A stretch of DNA of 64,000 nucleotides from Aplidium turbinatum. Its lineage: Eukaryota; Chordata; Ascidiacea; Aplousobranchia; Polyclinidae. The stretch lies in NCBI GenBank assembly GCA_918807975.1, contig OU964928.1:18341323-18405322 (forward strand). The letters are read 5' to 3'. Below are positions 1-10,587 of this stretch, piece by piece. Under the pieces are notes generated by a model. That model saw nothing but the letters and a program-made list of their open reading frames with translations. It did no database searches and had not been told where the DNA came from. A program made the position numbers and the translations under genes. Position 1 is the stretch's first letter, and each line of letters starts with the position of its first letter.

Positions 1-2153
1 TTTTATTGATAATTTCACATGTGAGCATTGAACAAGGTAAAGTAGTTTATAAATTTTTAGATTAGAAAATACTTTTGTTGTTATATAGTCTATGTGCGTA
101 TTTGCAACCATTTTTTCAAGGACTTTTAAAAATTGTATTTGTTAACTTAAACAATTAGGCTACTCTTTCTTTATTAGAAAGACAATTTCATACTCCTAAG
201 CGTGCAATAATTTGGAAGTATTGTTGTACAGCTACAGCAAAATGACTTCGGACCTTTTCACCAAAATTTACGCCAGGTTGGTAGCTGTGCGTTTTACATC
301 AGATCATACCACTAACAATAAGGATTGTGACTAACAATGCGAAGATTGTGAAAAATGTGAAGAAGGTTATAATAATACAATATGACAAATTATTAAGAAA
401 GGTCGATAGTTTTTATTAAAAAATTTCATTGTATACAAAATGCTTGTTTTTCTTGAAATTTTAGAAAGGTCCGAAGCCATTTTGCGATAGCTGTATGTAT
501 TAAAATTGCAATAGCGCATTTTGTGATTGCAGTTTTAATTCTAAAATGTGTATAAACACCACTGTCATTCTGGTGAAATAGTTCTGGACGATTCGCCTAA
601 TAAACCAAACTGTAAAAAACGTGCGGTATAGTGATTTCCCTAACCACAAATATGTAGTGAAATAACCCGAAACACGAATTTCAGAATAAACACTTAAACA
701 GGCTAATGTTTGTTTCAACTCAAAAACTGAAATGGCACAGATAAGAAGATTGCTATCCCTATTTCTGCTCTAAAAATTATACCAAAATCGCATTTCAGAT
801 TGCAGCAATCAGCAAATATTTGACCTAGGCCCATTATCTTTCCCAAATAAAATTGAAAACTTTCTGACCGTCTGCACTAACTTTGCTGTAAATTCTCTTC
901 TGGTGATCCTTGAATGACCGGTGAAACATCAATGAAAGCAGGTAGTAATACTCTAGCGCCATGTGACAAATAAAAGTTAAAAAAAGCAACCACTAAAATA
1001 GAGATAGTACGGTAAGTTTCGCGGTTCAGGAAATTTTAAGATTGCGCAAGATTTGTTAAACAACCATGCTTTTGGCATATCGGGTGTGATCTATTCCTCT
1101 TAATTTTCTGCTTTAACGGCATGTGTCATCCTCATTTTAACAGCAACCTTTATATTCATAACATTGTCGATAAAAGGGGCCTGAAGACAAACTGGTACCG
1201 GACCCGAGAAATCCTGTCAACGACCCTGTGCATCCCTGCCGCAAGTGATTTTCAAAAATCTATTAGTGCATCCAATCACATAACCAGACCTAGCTGATTG
1301 CCTATCCTGTGCAAGTGCAACTGCTGAGTGCTGAACTGCAATCTTAATCTTCTTGTGGGATTTCTTGGATATTTGCAAACTTCAACTTCACACGAAACTG
1401 AGTGTTGCCATGTTATTTAAGCGACAAGGTGCAAGTGAAGTGAATGCAAAGGTAAACGCAAAAAAATAAGCTCAAAACTAACAAGGAAGTTTTTATGTCA
1501 TCAAACTGAAGACTAAAATTTTATTGAATAACTATAAAATCAAACCAAAATTCTTTCATTTAAACAATTTTTGTTTAAATGTAAAAATTACGTCAAAAAG
1601 GATAGATTAATCCTTAAGGATAGATTAATCCTTTTTTCTTTTATTCTTTAGCTATTTTTATATTTGCTCTGAAGAAGGAAAATAGAACATAATATTGAGT
1701 TTGAAAGAATGTAGCATTAAAAAAAAAATCATAAGTTTTCTTTCGTTAAAAAAATTTTTTATTTTTATTATGAAAGGAAAAAAATGTTATTCATAGAAGG
1801 TATAGAAAAGGGTAAGAATATTCGCAATACCAAAACAAAACATTTTGTAAGTTTAGCTGAAAAACTACAACTTGAAAGAAAATTTTCAATTCTAATTAAA
1901 TTTGTTATGCTCCTACATGTGTAGACAACTTTTTTTAGTGATTTATGTGTTATTTCATTTTGGTGACGAGCTGCTATGTTGTAGGCTATATCCTACTTAG
2001 CCTATCTTCTGCAACTTGTAGGCCACTTACTGTCGTTGCTGCAAACACTTCATTTTTGTATGAAATCTGCAAATAGTTTTTGTATTATAAGTTTATTTTT
2101 AACTTCCATATATATTATAGCCTATGTATATGTTATCGTTTGTTTTGTGATAG
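1..2153. other. No gene recognised (5' end of window)
   Basis: AT-rich sequence with only short, unconvincing open frames. The one structure I can point to is a perfect 18-bp tandem duplication at 1598-1615 and 1616-1633 (unit AAGGATAGATTAATCCTT). No RNA gene, conserved protein fragment or transposon end was recognised before the duplicated target site at 2154. Confidence 0.5.
1598..1633. repeat. 18-bp perfect tandem duplication
   Basis: Two adjacent identical copies of AAGGATAGATTAATCCTT. Too small to assign to a family. Probably replication slippage. Confidence 0.85.
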
Positions 2154-3053
2154 TTGTTAGGCAGGGATATCTAGAGAAGGGGATATGAAGGCTTTTACTA
2201 CGGTACATCTGACAATAGAAGGGTGAAGGGCTTCTATTTATCTTAAATAATATCTGTTTATGGTCAAATAACAATTGGCACTTTTAATAATTTAATAAAC
2301 TTTGTTATAATAACCTGCATTGCACTATTATCACCAGGTATGGATATTCTATGAATGCTCATAATTACTTGTTAATTCAACTGCCTGTATACTTGCTTTA
2401 CACCTAGCCAACTGCAAAGGTTTTGTCAAAAAAACAGCTAACTGGTAACCTTTCAATAGACCTTTTGCACATTCAAAATCACCAGAGCGTGACGTTTGAG
2501 TTGCGCGAAGTCTGAGGGTTAAGAATGGCTTGTTTACAACTGTTTATGAAGGCATTTCTTGTTATTGCAAGCAAGCGTGAGGTCGTTGGCAAGTGAAAGT
2601 AAATTTTTTGTGTTTATGAATTGTTGAAGGTTATCGGTACACTTCAGTTCTTGTTCGTTTCAATCATAGTGTTGGCTAACAGACTACAGTAGGTAAGGCA
2701 GTTCAGGACGGCCACCGGACCATTTGAGTTTTTGTGTGTGTCCATCCCCTGCGTGCATTCTCAGCCTAGTCTAGCTGGCTCGATTGATTTTACAAATTAG
2801 CCGCCATTTTTGTTTAATTATTAACTGGACATACTAAAAACTGTAAACTAGCCTATTATTGTAAATGGTATATAATGCTTCTACATCAACCAGGTAGATT
2901 AAGTATGGTCTGGTCCAGTCACTAGGCCTACCGTACCATAACCACTCTTGTTAAGTCAAAAGTTCATTTTATGGGTTCCTGAGTGTTCCCAGTTGCCCAT
3001 AGGCATAACTAACAAATGCTATTTTGTAGAGTTTGTGATATAAGCTGTATACA

Positions 3054-5440
3054 ATGTGTGACTGGATGAAATCATTAGAAAAGCTGCCGTCATTTGACAT
3101 AAGTGATATATCAAAGTGGATTGGTTCAGCAAAAAGGCCACTTCAACGTGGGTACCAGTTTTTTATTGAAGAGTATTTGAAAGAAATTTACACCAAATGT
3201 GATGATTCACAACAATTTTCCTGTAAGGCATTATGCTGGAGAAGTCAAAAGAAAACTGAAAAGCCTCATGAAGTTGTTGTACATATGAATCCCTCTTTAC
3301 CAATAATACTATCGGCAAAATGCTCTTGTGTGGCAGGGTAAGCAATTTTTATGATATTGTTTTTCTTATGCCATAGCCTACTATATTTTCTTATTTCGAT
3401 TACTATACCGGTACCGTACCATATTTCATACAGCTAAGCTTTGGTATTGCCAATGTAATATCATATAAAAAATTTAAAAGTAGCATAAGCAACCGCTATC
3501 CTTCAAAGTGTTGATTCATTTGAACAGTTCTGGAGGAACAAAATTTATGAGATATTTTCAAAATAGTTTGCCAAAATTTTTAAAAAGTTGCTCCAACAAA
3601 AGCTGCATTCTTGGCTTGGCTGCTTTCTGCACAGTTTGTAAACAGGATTTAGATACGAAATGCTTTTTTGATTATTGAATATGAGCTCTGAATTGCATAC
3701 TACGATTATTAAATGTATTAGGCCTATTATTTTAAGTATCATTTGTTATTTCAATCTAAATTAATTGTTACAAAATGAACTATTTATCATAATGTATAAA
3801 ACATTTGCAATAAGATTACAAGCCTTTAGTGACATTAACCCAACATTCACATTGTCTTAATACTTCAAGAGCTTTTAATAGCCAGACATAACATAAGAAA
3901 TATTTCAAATGCTTGAAATGTTTTTTTTTAATATTGATTAATGGAAAGTTATCCTTTGTTGCTTTTTTATCTTAATCACTATCTTTATAATTATATTAGA
4001 GGTTAGCTTTGACTAATTTGTAGTTAGTGTTATTGGAACGTTCAAACATGATGCCACAACAAAGCAACAACAACAATCCAGTTTTGCCAGAACTCTTGTA
4101 GAAATGCATGTAGTTAATTTATTTCATTTTTACTTTGCAGAAAAAGTGGGAAATGCAGTCATGTGGCAGCTTTGCTGTATAAGCTACATGACTTTTCTAT
4201 GAGAGGAACAAACGAAATTCCAGCAACTGAGTCATGCACCAGTAAAGAGCAACAGTGGCATAAGCCTAGAGGAGAAAACATTACAGCTGAACCCTTAATG
4301 GATTGTGTTTTTGCGAAATCTGCAACAGACAGGACCAAAGTGCGTATGAAAAGCCCGATTAAAACACGGTTGTTTGAAGCAAGGGGAAGTGAAATTAGGC
4401 GACCACTGATTTCGAGTGAAGTACAAGCAATAAAGTCATCCTCTGCTTCCAATTCACCATTCTCTTATCTGTTAAATAGCCATGCAGCTGCAGTAGAAGA
4501 GAAACAATACGCAAATACCATATTTGGAAAAATGGAAGTTGGGAGTCCTTTAAGTTACCAACTAAAGGATTTAGTACAATCAAGAGAAGACACTGTTGTT
4601 GCGACCTTCTCAAACATAAAGAAGCCACTCTTTCAAATAAATATAGCATCGGCGATAAAATTCCAACGTTTACCTGAAGTGGCTTTGAACTATTCTTTTG
4701 ATGACTTTTTCAAATCTAAACCCCAATGCCAAAAGGACTTTTTGTTTGATCTACAACTAAGTTTACAAGAAGCTCATTCATTGGAGCAGTCCACAACTCT
4801 TCAAAGTGCATCAAATTTGTGGCACAGAAGTCGAAAGTTTCGCCTGACTTCCTCAAATTTCAGCAAAGTGATCAATCGAAAGTCTAATCCTTCCTTGGCT
4901 TTTTTAAAAGCCATATTTGAATCACCAAACCTTGATCATGTCACATCTATTAAGTACGGATCAGCGAAGGAAAAAGTAGCCCGTAAAATGTACATTGATG
5001 AAATGAAAAACAAAGTCAACAGAGAAATACATGTTGTTGACTGTGGATTAATTGTTAATCCAGGGATAAACTTTTTAGGTTCTTCTCCCGATGGTAAAGT
5101 GTTTGATGTGTATGAAACTGGAAGTAACTTTGGTTTGTTAGAAATAAAATGTCCATTTAAGTGGAGGAATGGCACTATAGAAGAGATGGCTACAAACAAG
5201 GACTCCTACCTTCATGTCTTGGATGGCGACATACAGCTTAAAAGAACACATGAATAATATTTTCAGATCCAAGGACAACTAGGTTTAAGCGGACTACAGT
5301 GGTGTGACTTCGTTGTCCTAACTTCCAAGTCGATGTTTGTGGAGCGTGTGCATTTTGACCGGGTATTGTGGACCACGTCAATGGTACCTTGTCTTGCAAC
5401 ATTTTATTTTGATTCTGCATTGCCCTTTCTCTGTCAATAA
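3054..5440 (+). CDS. SWIM zinc finger + YqaJ-like nuclease (ISL2EU accessory gene), with one in-frame stop
   Basis: Two exons, 3054-3337 and 4141-5440, are joined with matching phase (GG|A = Gly) at GTAAGC and TTTGCAG. The junction completes a SWIM zinc finger, C-x-C-x7-C-x-H. The C-terminal half is a YqaJ/lambda-exonuclease type PD-(D/E)xK nuclease: WHRSRKFRLTSSNF, then SSPDG and LLEIKCPFKW. The first product is 466 residues because TAA lies at 5255-5257. The same frame continues for 60 codons to a TAA at 5438-5440 and includes IQGQL and WCDFVV, the expected end of the YqaJ core. The stop therefore replaces a position probably once Tyr, inferred from H-E-(stop)-Y-F-Q-I-Q-G-Q-L. AATAAA at 5436-5441 overlaps the final stop. 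The likely role is DNA end processing during transposition, which is inferred. Confidence 0.82.
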
Positions 5441-5576
5441 ATTAAAATTCATGGTGTTGAAAGTTTTCATAAGCGGATAAAACTGATTGATTGACATTTT
5501 TATTTTGTTGCGAGTATAAATACACATATTCAGCAAAGTCAGATAAAACAAACGATAACGTAGAATGTATGGATAC

Positions 5577-5965
5577 ATGGCTACCTAAAGATACGGCCTG
5601 ATTTGTCACATTTTGCTAACTTTCGGTGAATGTTTAAATAAATTTTTCTAAAAATTATATTTTTACGCTTTCTTTACTGTTTTCCCTAGATGACACAATA
5701 GGTTTTAACATCTTCAGATGTTGAAAAACAAAGGAAATTTGATTTTGAAGATTTTAGTCAAACTGTTAATTTTTCATTAACAGTCTGATCATCATTTTTC
5801 AATTGACTTTTTCTCATTTGCTACTGCTTCCCAAAGGCAACAAAAAGCTTTTATATCATTAGGAGACAGCAAAAAGGAAAAACATCTCAGAAAATGTCAG
5901 TCAAACACTCGTAGTAGCTGTAATCAAAATGTGACAAATCAGGCCTCATCTCCAGGTGGCCATGG
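5577..5965. mobile_element. 389-bp MITE, copy 1 (7-bp target duplication)
   Basis: Long terminal inverted repeats read ATGGCTACCT...GCCTGATTTGTCACA on the left and the complement of ATGGCCACCTGGAGATGAGG on the right. It is flanked by the 7-bp duplication TGGATAC at 5570-5576 and 5966-5972. It is inserted between the convergent stop codons of the two ISL2EU genes. A second copy lies in opposite internal orientation at 47339-47762. There is no coding capacity. The superfamily is unknown to me. Confidence 0.85.
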
Positions 5966-6011
5966 TGGATACTGCAACATTGGCGAGCAGCCACACTGAG
6001 GCATGTTTTCT

Positions 6012-7844
6012 TCAGTTTCCTTCAGTTTGTTCAAGCAAAATAGGTTCTTGAAAATTGCTTAACATGCAACAAACCAACCACACTTGATTGACGATACCAA
6101 GCATAGTCACTGGTATTTTCCTGTCGAAGATGTGAAATTGACGAATTTTTTTTATGGCCCTCTCTACATGAATGCGATGGCGTGCAATACTTCGTGTATT
6201 CAATACTTCGTCTTCACTCATTTGAGGCCTTCTACCTAGGAACGGTGGGATATTCAAATGTAGACCAATATCATGTAAGTCTTTTTCTATGAGAAACCCT
6301 TTATCGGCCATAACAGCATCATTGAAGTGCAGTTCATTAGCAGCTATTTTCTGCTTCAAAAGGTGAAAAAATCCACTCCTCTGACATATTTCTTTGTCAC
6401 TCACATTACCAGTGTACAACTGAGACACAAACATAATACCCCCATTTGGATCAACTCCCAATAATGCCTTTGCAGTGTTAGTACTTTTATAGTTCGAGTA
6501 CGTTTGCGACTGACGGTGAAGTGAAGATGGTGTTTCGAGACGTACTTCAGTGCAGTCGATGATGATCATGGTGGTTGGGTAGTCCTTTTTGAAGTCTGGC
6601 TTCATGGCTGCTATGATAACATCACGATGAGGGAATATGTTCAAGCTACCCAACCTTAAATACATGAGATGCATCCATGAATGAAAAATACGGTGTACAG
6701 ATGCAGAACTAATACAAAACCTTGTGCTTAAGTCTGTATAAAACAAACCTAGGCGAAGCTTCATCAATACCAACAAAAATTCATCTTCCACCGCTAATCT
6801 ATGTAGATGCAGTGCTCCTGTAGCATTTTGAGGTATTTCGAAAGTAGCATCGTCATCAAATTCTGCATCAACATTTTGATTCGCACGCTTAGCTTTTGAA
6901 GCTGTATAATACAGCAAATTCTTCCTATCTTTGCCTGGTAACATCGCTTCCAGTACAGCAAAAAACTGGTCGAAGGTTTTAAAACCCGTATAAAATTTAA
7001 TCAAAGTTGGGTCTTTTTGACTTTGTAAAAACAGCATGCCAAACTTTCCAAATGTAACAGAAACATCAGTTTGAGCATCCGATGAGCAGCATTTATTTGC
7101 AACTGCCGTAGCAACAGTTGGTTCAGCAGCTTGTCTCTGTCTAGTTGCTGACTTTCTTAACTTTTTTTTCTTGGTCCAAGTAAAAACAGATGGAACTGCA
7201 CCTTTCTTCAGAACTTTTTTGGTTGGAAATTGTTTGATGTCTTCTTCAGTAAAATGTTTAGAGCATATGTAAGAATGCTTGGTTGGGATGAAATGCTTTC
7301 GTTTTGTTTTATGTGCCCAAACCTGCAAGAAAATAGTATAATATAAGCAATATGAAAAATAGTAGGCTAACTCTTCTAGCTATTTTCAGCAGTTTTCTAA
7401 AAATTACCTAAGCAAATAAATACAAGTCTATATTCTTAGGTATAGCGATATTTCAAAAGATGAAATCTAAAAAGCCAGCTGGTAAATGTTTGTATATAAC
7501 ACAGCTAGCATCAAAACCGTAAACAAAGGCTAGTACTGGTATGTACAGTAGGTAGGCTATATTACAAGTTATATTGCGCAATGTGCACAGATTTAAATTT
7601 ATTGATATTTTTGTTAGCTTATTCAAGCATTGGATATAACCTAACACTTATGCCAGCCTCCCATAGTCCCAACGTTAAATTTTGAAGTTATCTAAACCAG
7701 TGGTTCTCAACCTTTTTGTCACATGCATTAGCTTACCTTATTAAGCTTCTTGTCGTGTGGAAAGCCAAACAAAGATACTCCAATAGTTTTCTTGGAAGAA
7801 CTTTTGCATCCAAAAACTGAACAATACTTGCCGGTGCCAACCAT
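6012..7844 (-). CDS. THAP-domain DDE transposase of ISL2EU
   Basis: Two exons on the - strand, 7844-7737 and 7322-6012, are joined in phase 0 (GTAAG donor, TTGCAG acceptor) and give about 472 residues. Residues 1-90 form a THAP zinc finger: CSVFGC, later ICSKHF, and the AVPSVF box; it is split by the intron. The catalytic part is a DDE_Tnp_4-type domain with Asp in IIIDCTEV (about residue 290), Asp in VMADKGF (about 380) and Glu in HRIHVERAIKKIR (about 425). The frame is open throughout exon 2. The 414-bp intron contains a solitary hAT terminus (CAGTGGTTCTCAACC, about 7699). THAP would bind the element ends and the DDE domain would cut and join DNA. Confidence 0.88.
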
Positions 7845-8341
7845 CTTTAACAACACTTCTGTAACCTACAGTCTACAACTTAAGACTTTTATTTTGTGAC
7901 AAATTATACTGAAACACTGATACACGCCTGTAAAGACCACAAAACAACAGCTCAAGCAAACGTTAAGCAATTTATTCGCCTGCAAACTATGCCACTAACC
8001 CCAGCGCACAGTATTGTAAACAGCGGCTAGTCGTTCACGACTCCAACGTCACGCTCTGTTGGTTTGTTATGCAAAAGGTCTATTGTCTTTTCAAACAAGT
8101 ATTCTTTAAATATGTTCTACATAACACTTGCTAACTGTCTTGTGTAGCTGAGTGTACCAGCTGCACTACACAACTTTCTGCAATTTTAAAAAGAACCGCA
8201 TGTTTAACGCGGTACCAACTACCGCCCTTCTAGTGTCATGAGAATAAGGCAATCGCTCTGAGCCTTCGTATCCCTTTCTTTAGATATCCCTGTTGTTAGG
8301 TTCAGTCGTCCTCGCATTGCTTCAACGATTGTCATTTTAGG

Positions 8342-8440
8342 CAGGGTCGCTAGTCCTCACTCCCTTTGGTCGACGTTGCCTTACATGCGAGAGTGGGAGC
8401 TTCCGATGTTGGGGTACTCAGCGAAGGCAAGTCGACCCTG
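8342..8440. other. Possible structured segment bounded by 8-nt inverted ends
   Basis: CAGGGTCG at 8342-8349 is perfectly complementary to CGACCCTG at 8433-8440, and a second GTCGAC lies inside. The segment is more GC-rich than its surroundings. It could be a small structured RNA, a transposon remnant or chance. Nothing identifies an RNA family. Confidence 0.2.
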
Positions 8441-8813
8441 TGTTCTATCAGAAACAACTTAGGTTTGTGGTATGTAACGAAGTAAAGCAACATCCCGAAA
8501 ACGGATTTAGCCTACCTGCTTTGTGCCACAGGCATTCCACTTGTTTTTGGAACGAGGAGACGACTGATTCTTTCAACAAATTCATCTAACTACTTGTTTC
8601 AACTACGGTATCAGGTTTAATGACGGCGCCTAATTATATTCATTGATACATATAAAAAAATACAAAAAAAATAAATATAGGCCTACTGTAGCCTACGGTA
8701 CCATAAAAGATCTTGCACATGCGCATCATAAACCATTACGGTTTTGCGGTTTTGCCATATTTTCTTTTCTTTAGGTTTGCTGTTGTATTTAATTTTCACA
8801 ATATCGTTTCTTT

Positions 8814-8877
8814 TGCATTCCAACAAAGATTCAATCAATCAAGGATAAAGATTCAATCAATCAACCAAAAAAAAAAA
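8814..8877. repeat. SINE-tail-like direct repeats and A17 run
   Basis: Two copies of the phrase AAAGATTCAATCAATCAA are followed by a run of about 17 A. The words GGATAAAGATTCA recur at the ends of the SINE family annotated at 58191-58460 and at 59331-59375. This is probably the 3' end of a retroposed copy whose body is lost or diverged. Confidence 0.4.
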
Positions 8878-9148
8878 AAAAATTAAATTGAAACATTTGT
8901 TAATCTCTTTGAACGGGCCTGCGTTACTGGTTCAAGGTCTCTACACACATGCAACACTGCCAAAGTTGATCTTCTGAATAGGATTGAGGGTCAATCTTCA
9001 GGTCGAAGGATAGATTCTGACATACAAATTTGAATAAAAACAACCCCAAGAAAAGAAACAACCTCTGCGAGAAAATTGTAAAATTGGCAACACTTATGAA
9101 AAGCTGCAATCACTGCAAAGTATTGCAGAGTGCCAATAGGGCTAGGGG

Positions 9149-9556
9149 TTGTAAAGCGGTAGCCACTTTAACTACTTACCAAGGAAAAATTCTGCCACTG
9201 CAATTGACTAGAATGCACCGCCAACCAATCATAAGCTACGTTTTCTATGACGTGAAAAGAGCGAAAAGTAGAATATACAAAGCAAATCAAATGATGGATT
9301 TTCTGTCAGCTGGTTGGGTTAGGGCTAGAAAGTAGTTATTTCATTGACGCGGGTTCGATTCCCACCACTGCTATTGCTCTTTTTTCTTCTGTAATTACCA
9401 AATAAAGTTCAAAACAAGCATTATCTTTCTGGCTGAGTGCTAGAAAGGTCACAATTGGACGGTAGCCTCTTATAACATGTTCTGATTGGTTGGCGGCTGC
9501 ATTGTAGTTATTCGCAGTGGCAGAATTTCTACTTGTTAAAGTGGCTACCTTGTAGA
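9149..9556. mobile_element. Inverted-repeat element with ~90-bp arms
   Basis: The left arm (9149-9245) and right arm (9470-9556) are inverted copies with mismatches. Shared words include GTAGCCACTTTAAC, AATTCTGCCACTGC and GCCGCCAACCAATCA (right-arm complement). Between them is a perfect Pol III B-box-like word GGTTCGATTCC at 9352-9362, suggesting a tRNA-derived portion. No target duplication was resolved. It is either a fold-back MITE or two SINE copies inserted head to head. Confidence 0.6.
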
Positions 9557-10066
9557 GCAGCAGAAGTTGCAACTGCAAGGCCATGGCATAATGACCAGTT
9601 GCCAGTTGGTAATTGGTTTGCTCGCTGTGCGGTTTGCAGTCCTGCACCAAATGATGATGAACTTGGTTTTAAATTCTACCGGATTCGGACTTTGGTTAAT
9701 TTGGATATTACCGTACTTTAATATTCTCCTAACCTACCGGTATAAATTAAATAAGATTGTTTTCAAACGAACTTCTGTCTACAAAGTATGGTACTTTTTA
9801 TTTATTTTAATATTTATTTGTATTTTCATCAGATTCAAGATGTTCTATATTACGATCACACATAAAACAAAGCAACTACTTAACTGCGGAGAGCTGAGTC
9901 AAAATGTACCATATGCAAAAGATTGATAGTAACAGTTCGTTCCCATTAGTTCATAAATCCATTGGTTGGATGATAACTATTAACGTTTTACAAACTGATG
10001 TAATTTTTTACAAATAAGAGCTGGGAAAGAAAAGTTGTGATATTGTTATCAATGAAAGCATAGGGA

Positions 10067-10341
10067 ATAATAATAATAATAATGTTAGTTTTTATATAGC
10101 GCTGTATCCATCGCAGAATGCGTTGCTCCACAGCGCTTTACATAACAGACAGTGTCAATGCAGCCGTATAGAGGCGCAACTGAGTACATTATTACCCGAA
10201 TCCACTCCATTGCTCAGTGCCAAGCAGAAATTAGATTCAGTACCATTTTTAAAAAGTCTTTGGTATGACCCGACAAGGTATCGAACCCATGCCTACCGCT
10301 TCAGAGGCGGGCGCACTAACCACTAAGCCACCGAGCCGAAT
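10067..10341 (-). mobile_element. tRNA-derived SINE with (ATT)n tail
   Basis: Read on the - strand, the head GGCTCGGTGGCTTAGTGGTT contains an A-box/D-arm, an anticodon-like stem and loop (CCGCCTCTGAAGCGG) and a B box GGGTTCGATACC (complement at 10277-10288). The body ends in AGCGCTATATAAAAACTAAC and then an ATT repeat (10067-10083). This layout is typical of a tRNA-SINE with a simple-repeat tail. The tRNA part is not a functional tRNA because it runs straight into the unrelated body. Confidence 0.75.
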
Positions 10342-10587
10342 ACTACATTTTTCTTGCAAATAAAATAACATTCTGTAACAATCATTCTGTAACATTCTGT
10401 AACAACTGCAAAAAGTCATTTGCTATGTACTTCCAAACCAATCACTTAAAGTTAAATTTGAATCCAATTGTACGGCTCAATAAAAACTGAGATCAAATTC
10501 GTAGACAGTGTCAATTATTTGGGTGTTCTTTTTGATATGGCAATGTGTGACAAGGATATAAATCGACATTGTGCGATCAAGCTATTA

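Larger units (their letters stand above)
2454..8085. mobile_element. ISL2EU (IS4EU) DNA transposon, two convergent genes
   Basis: The terminal inverted repeats are CAATAGACCTTTTGCA at 2454 and its complement ending at 8085, followed by a shared inner block AGAGCGTGACGTT on both sides. Inside lie a YqaJ-like nuclease gene (+ strand, 3054-5440) and a THAP plus DDE transposase gene (- strand, 7844-6012). That pair is the known gene content of the ISL2EU superfamily. The short expected target duplication could not be resolved: flanks are TT on the left and TC on the right. The element sits inside a hAT-like element and itself holds a 389-bp MITE between the two gene ends. The transposase frame looks open, but the nuclease has an in-frame stop, so the copy may be only partly functional. 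Confidence 0.85.
2162..8292. mobile_element. Non-autonomous hAT-like element interrupted by ISL2EU
   Basis: The left end CAGGGATATCTAGAGAAGGG at 2162 and the right end at 8264-8292 (reverse complement CAGGGATATCTAAAGAAAGG) are inverted repeats of about 30 bp with a few mismatches. They are flanked by an identical 8-bp duplication TTGTTAGG at 2154-2161 and 8293-8300, which is the target-site length of hAT elements. Removing the nested ISL2EU (2454-8085) leaves about 0.5 kb without coding capacity, so this is a MITE-like hAT derivative. The intact duplication shows that the nested insertion came later. No transposase trace was seen in the remaining parts. Confidence 0.75.
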
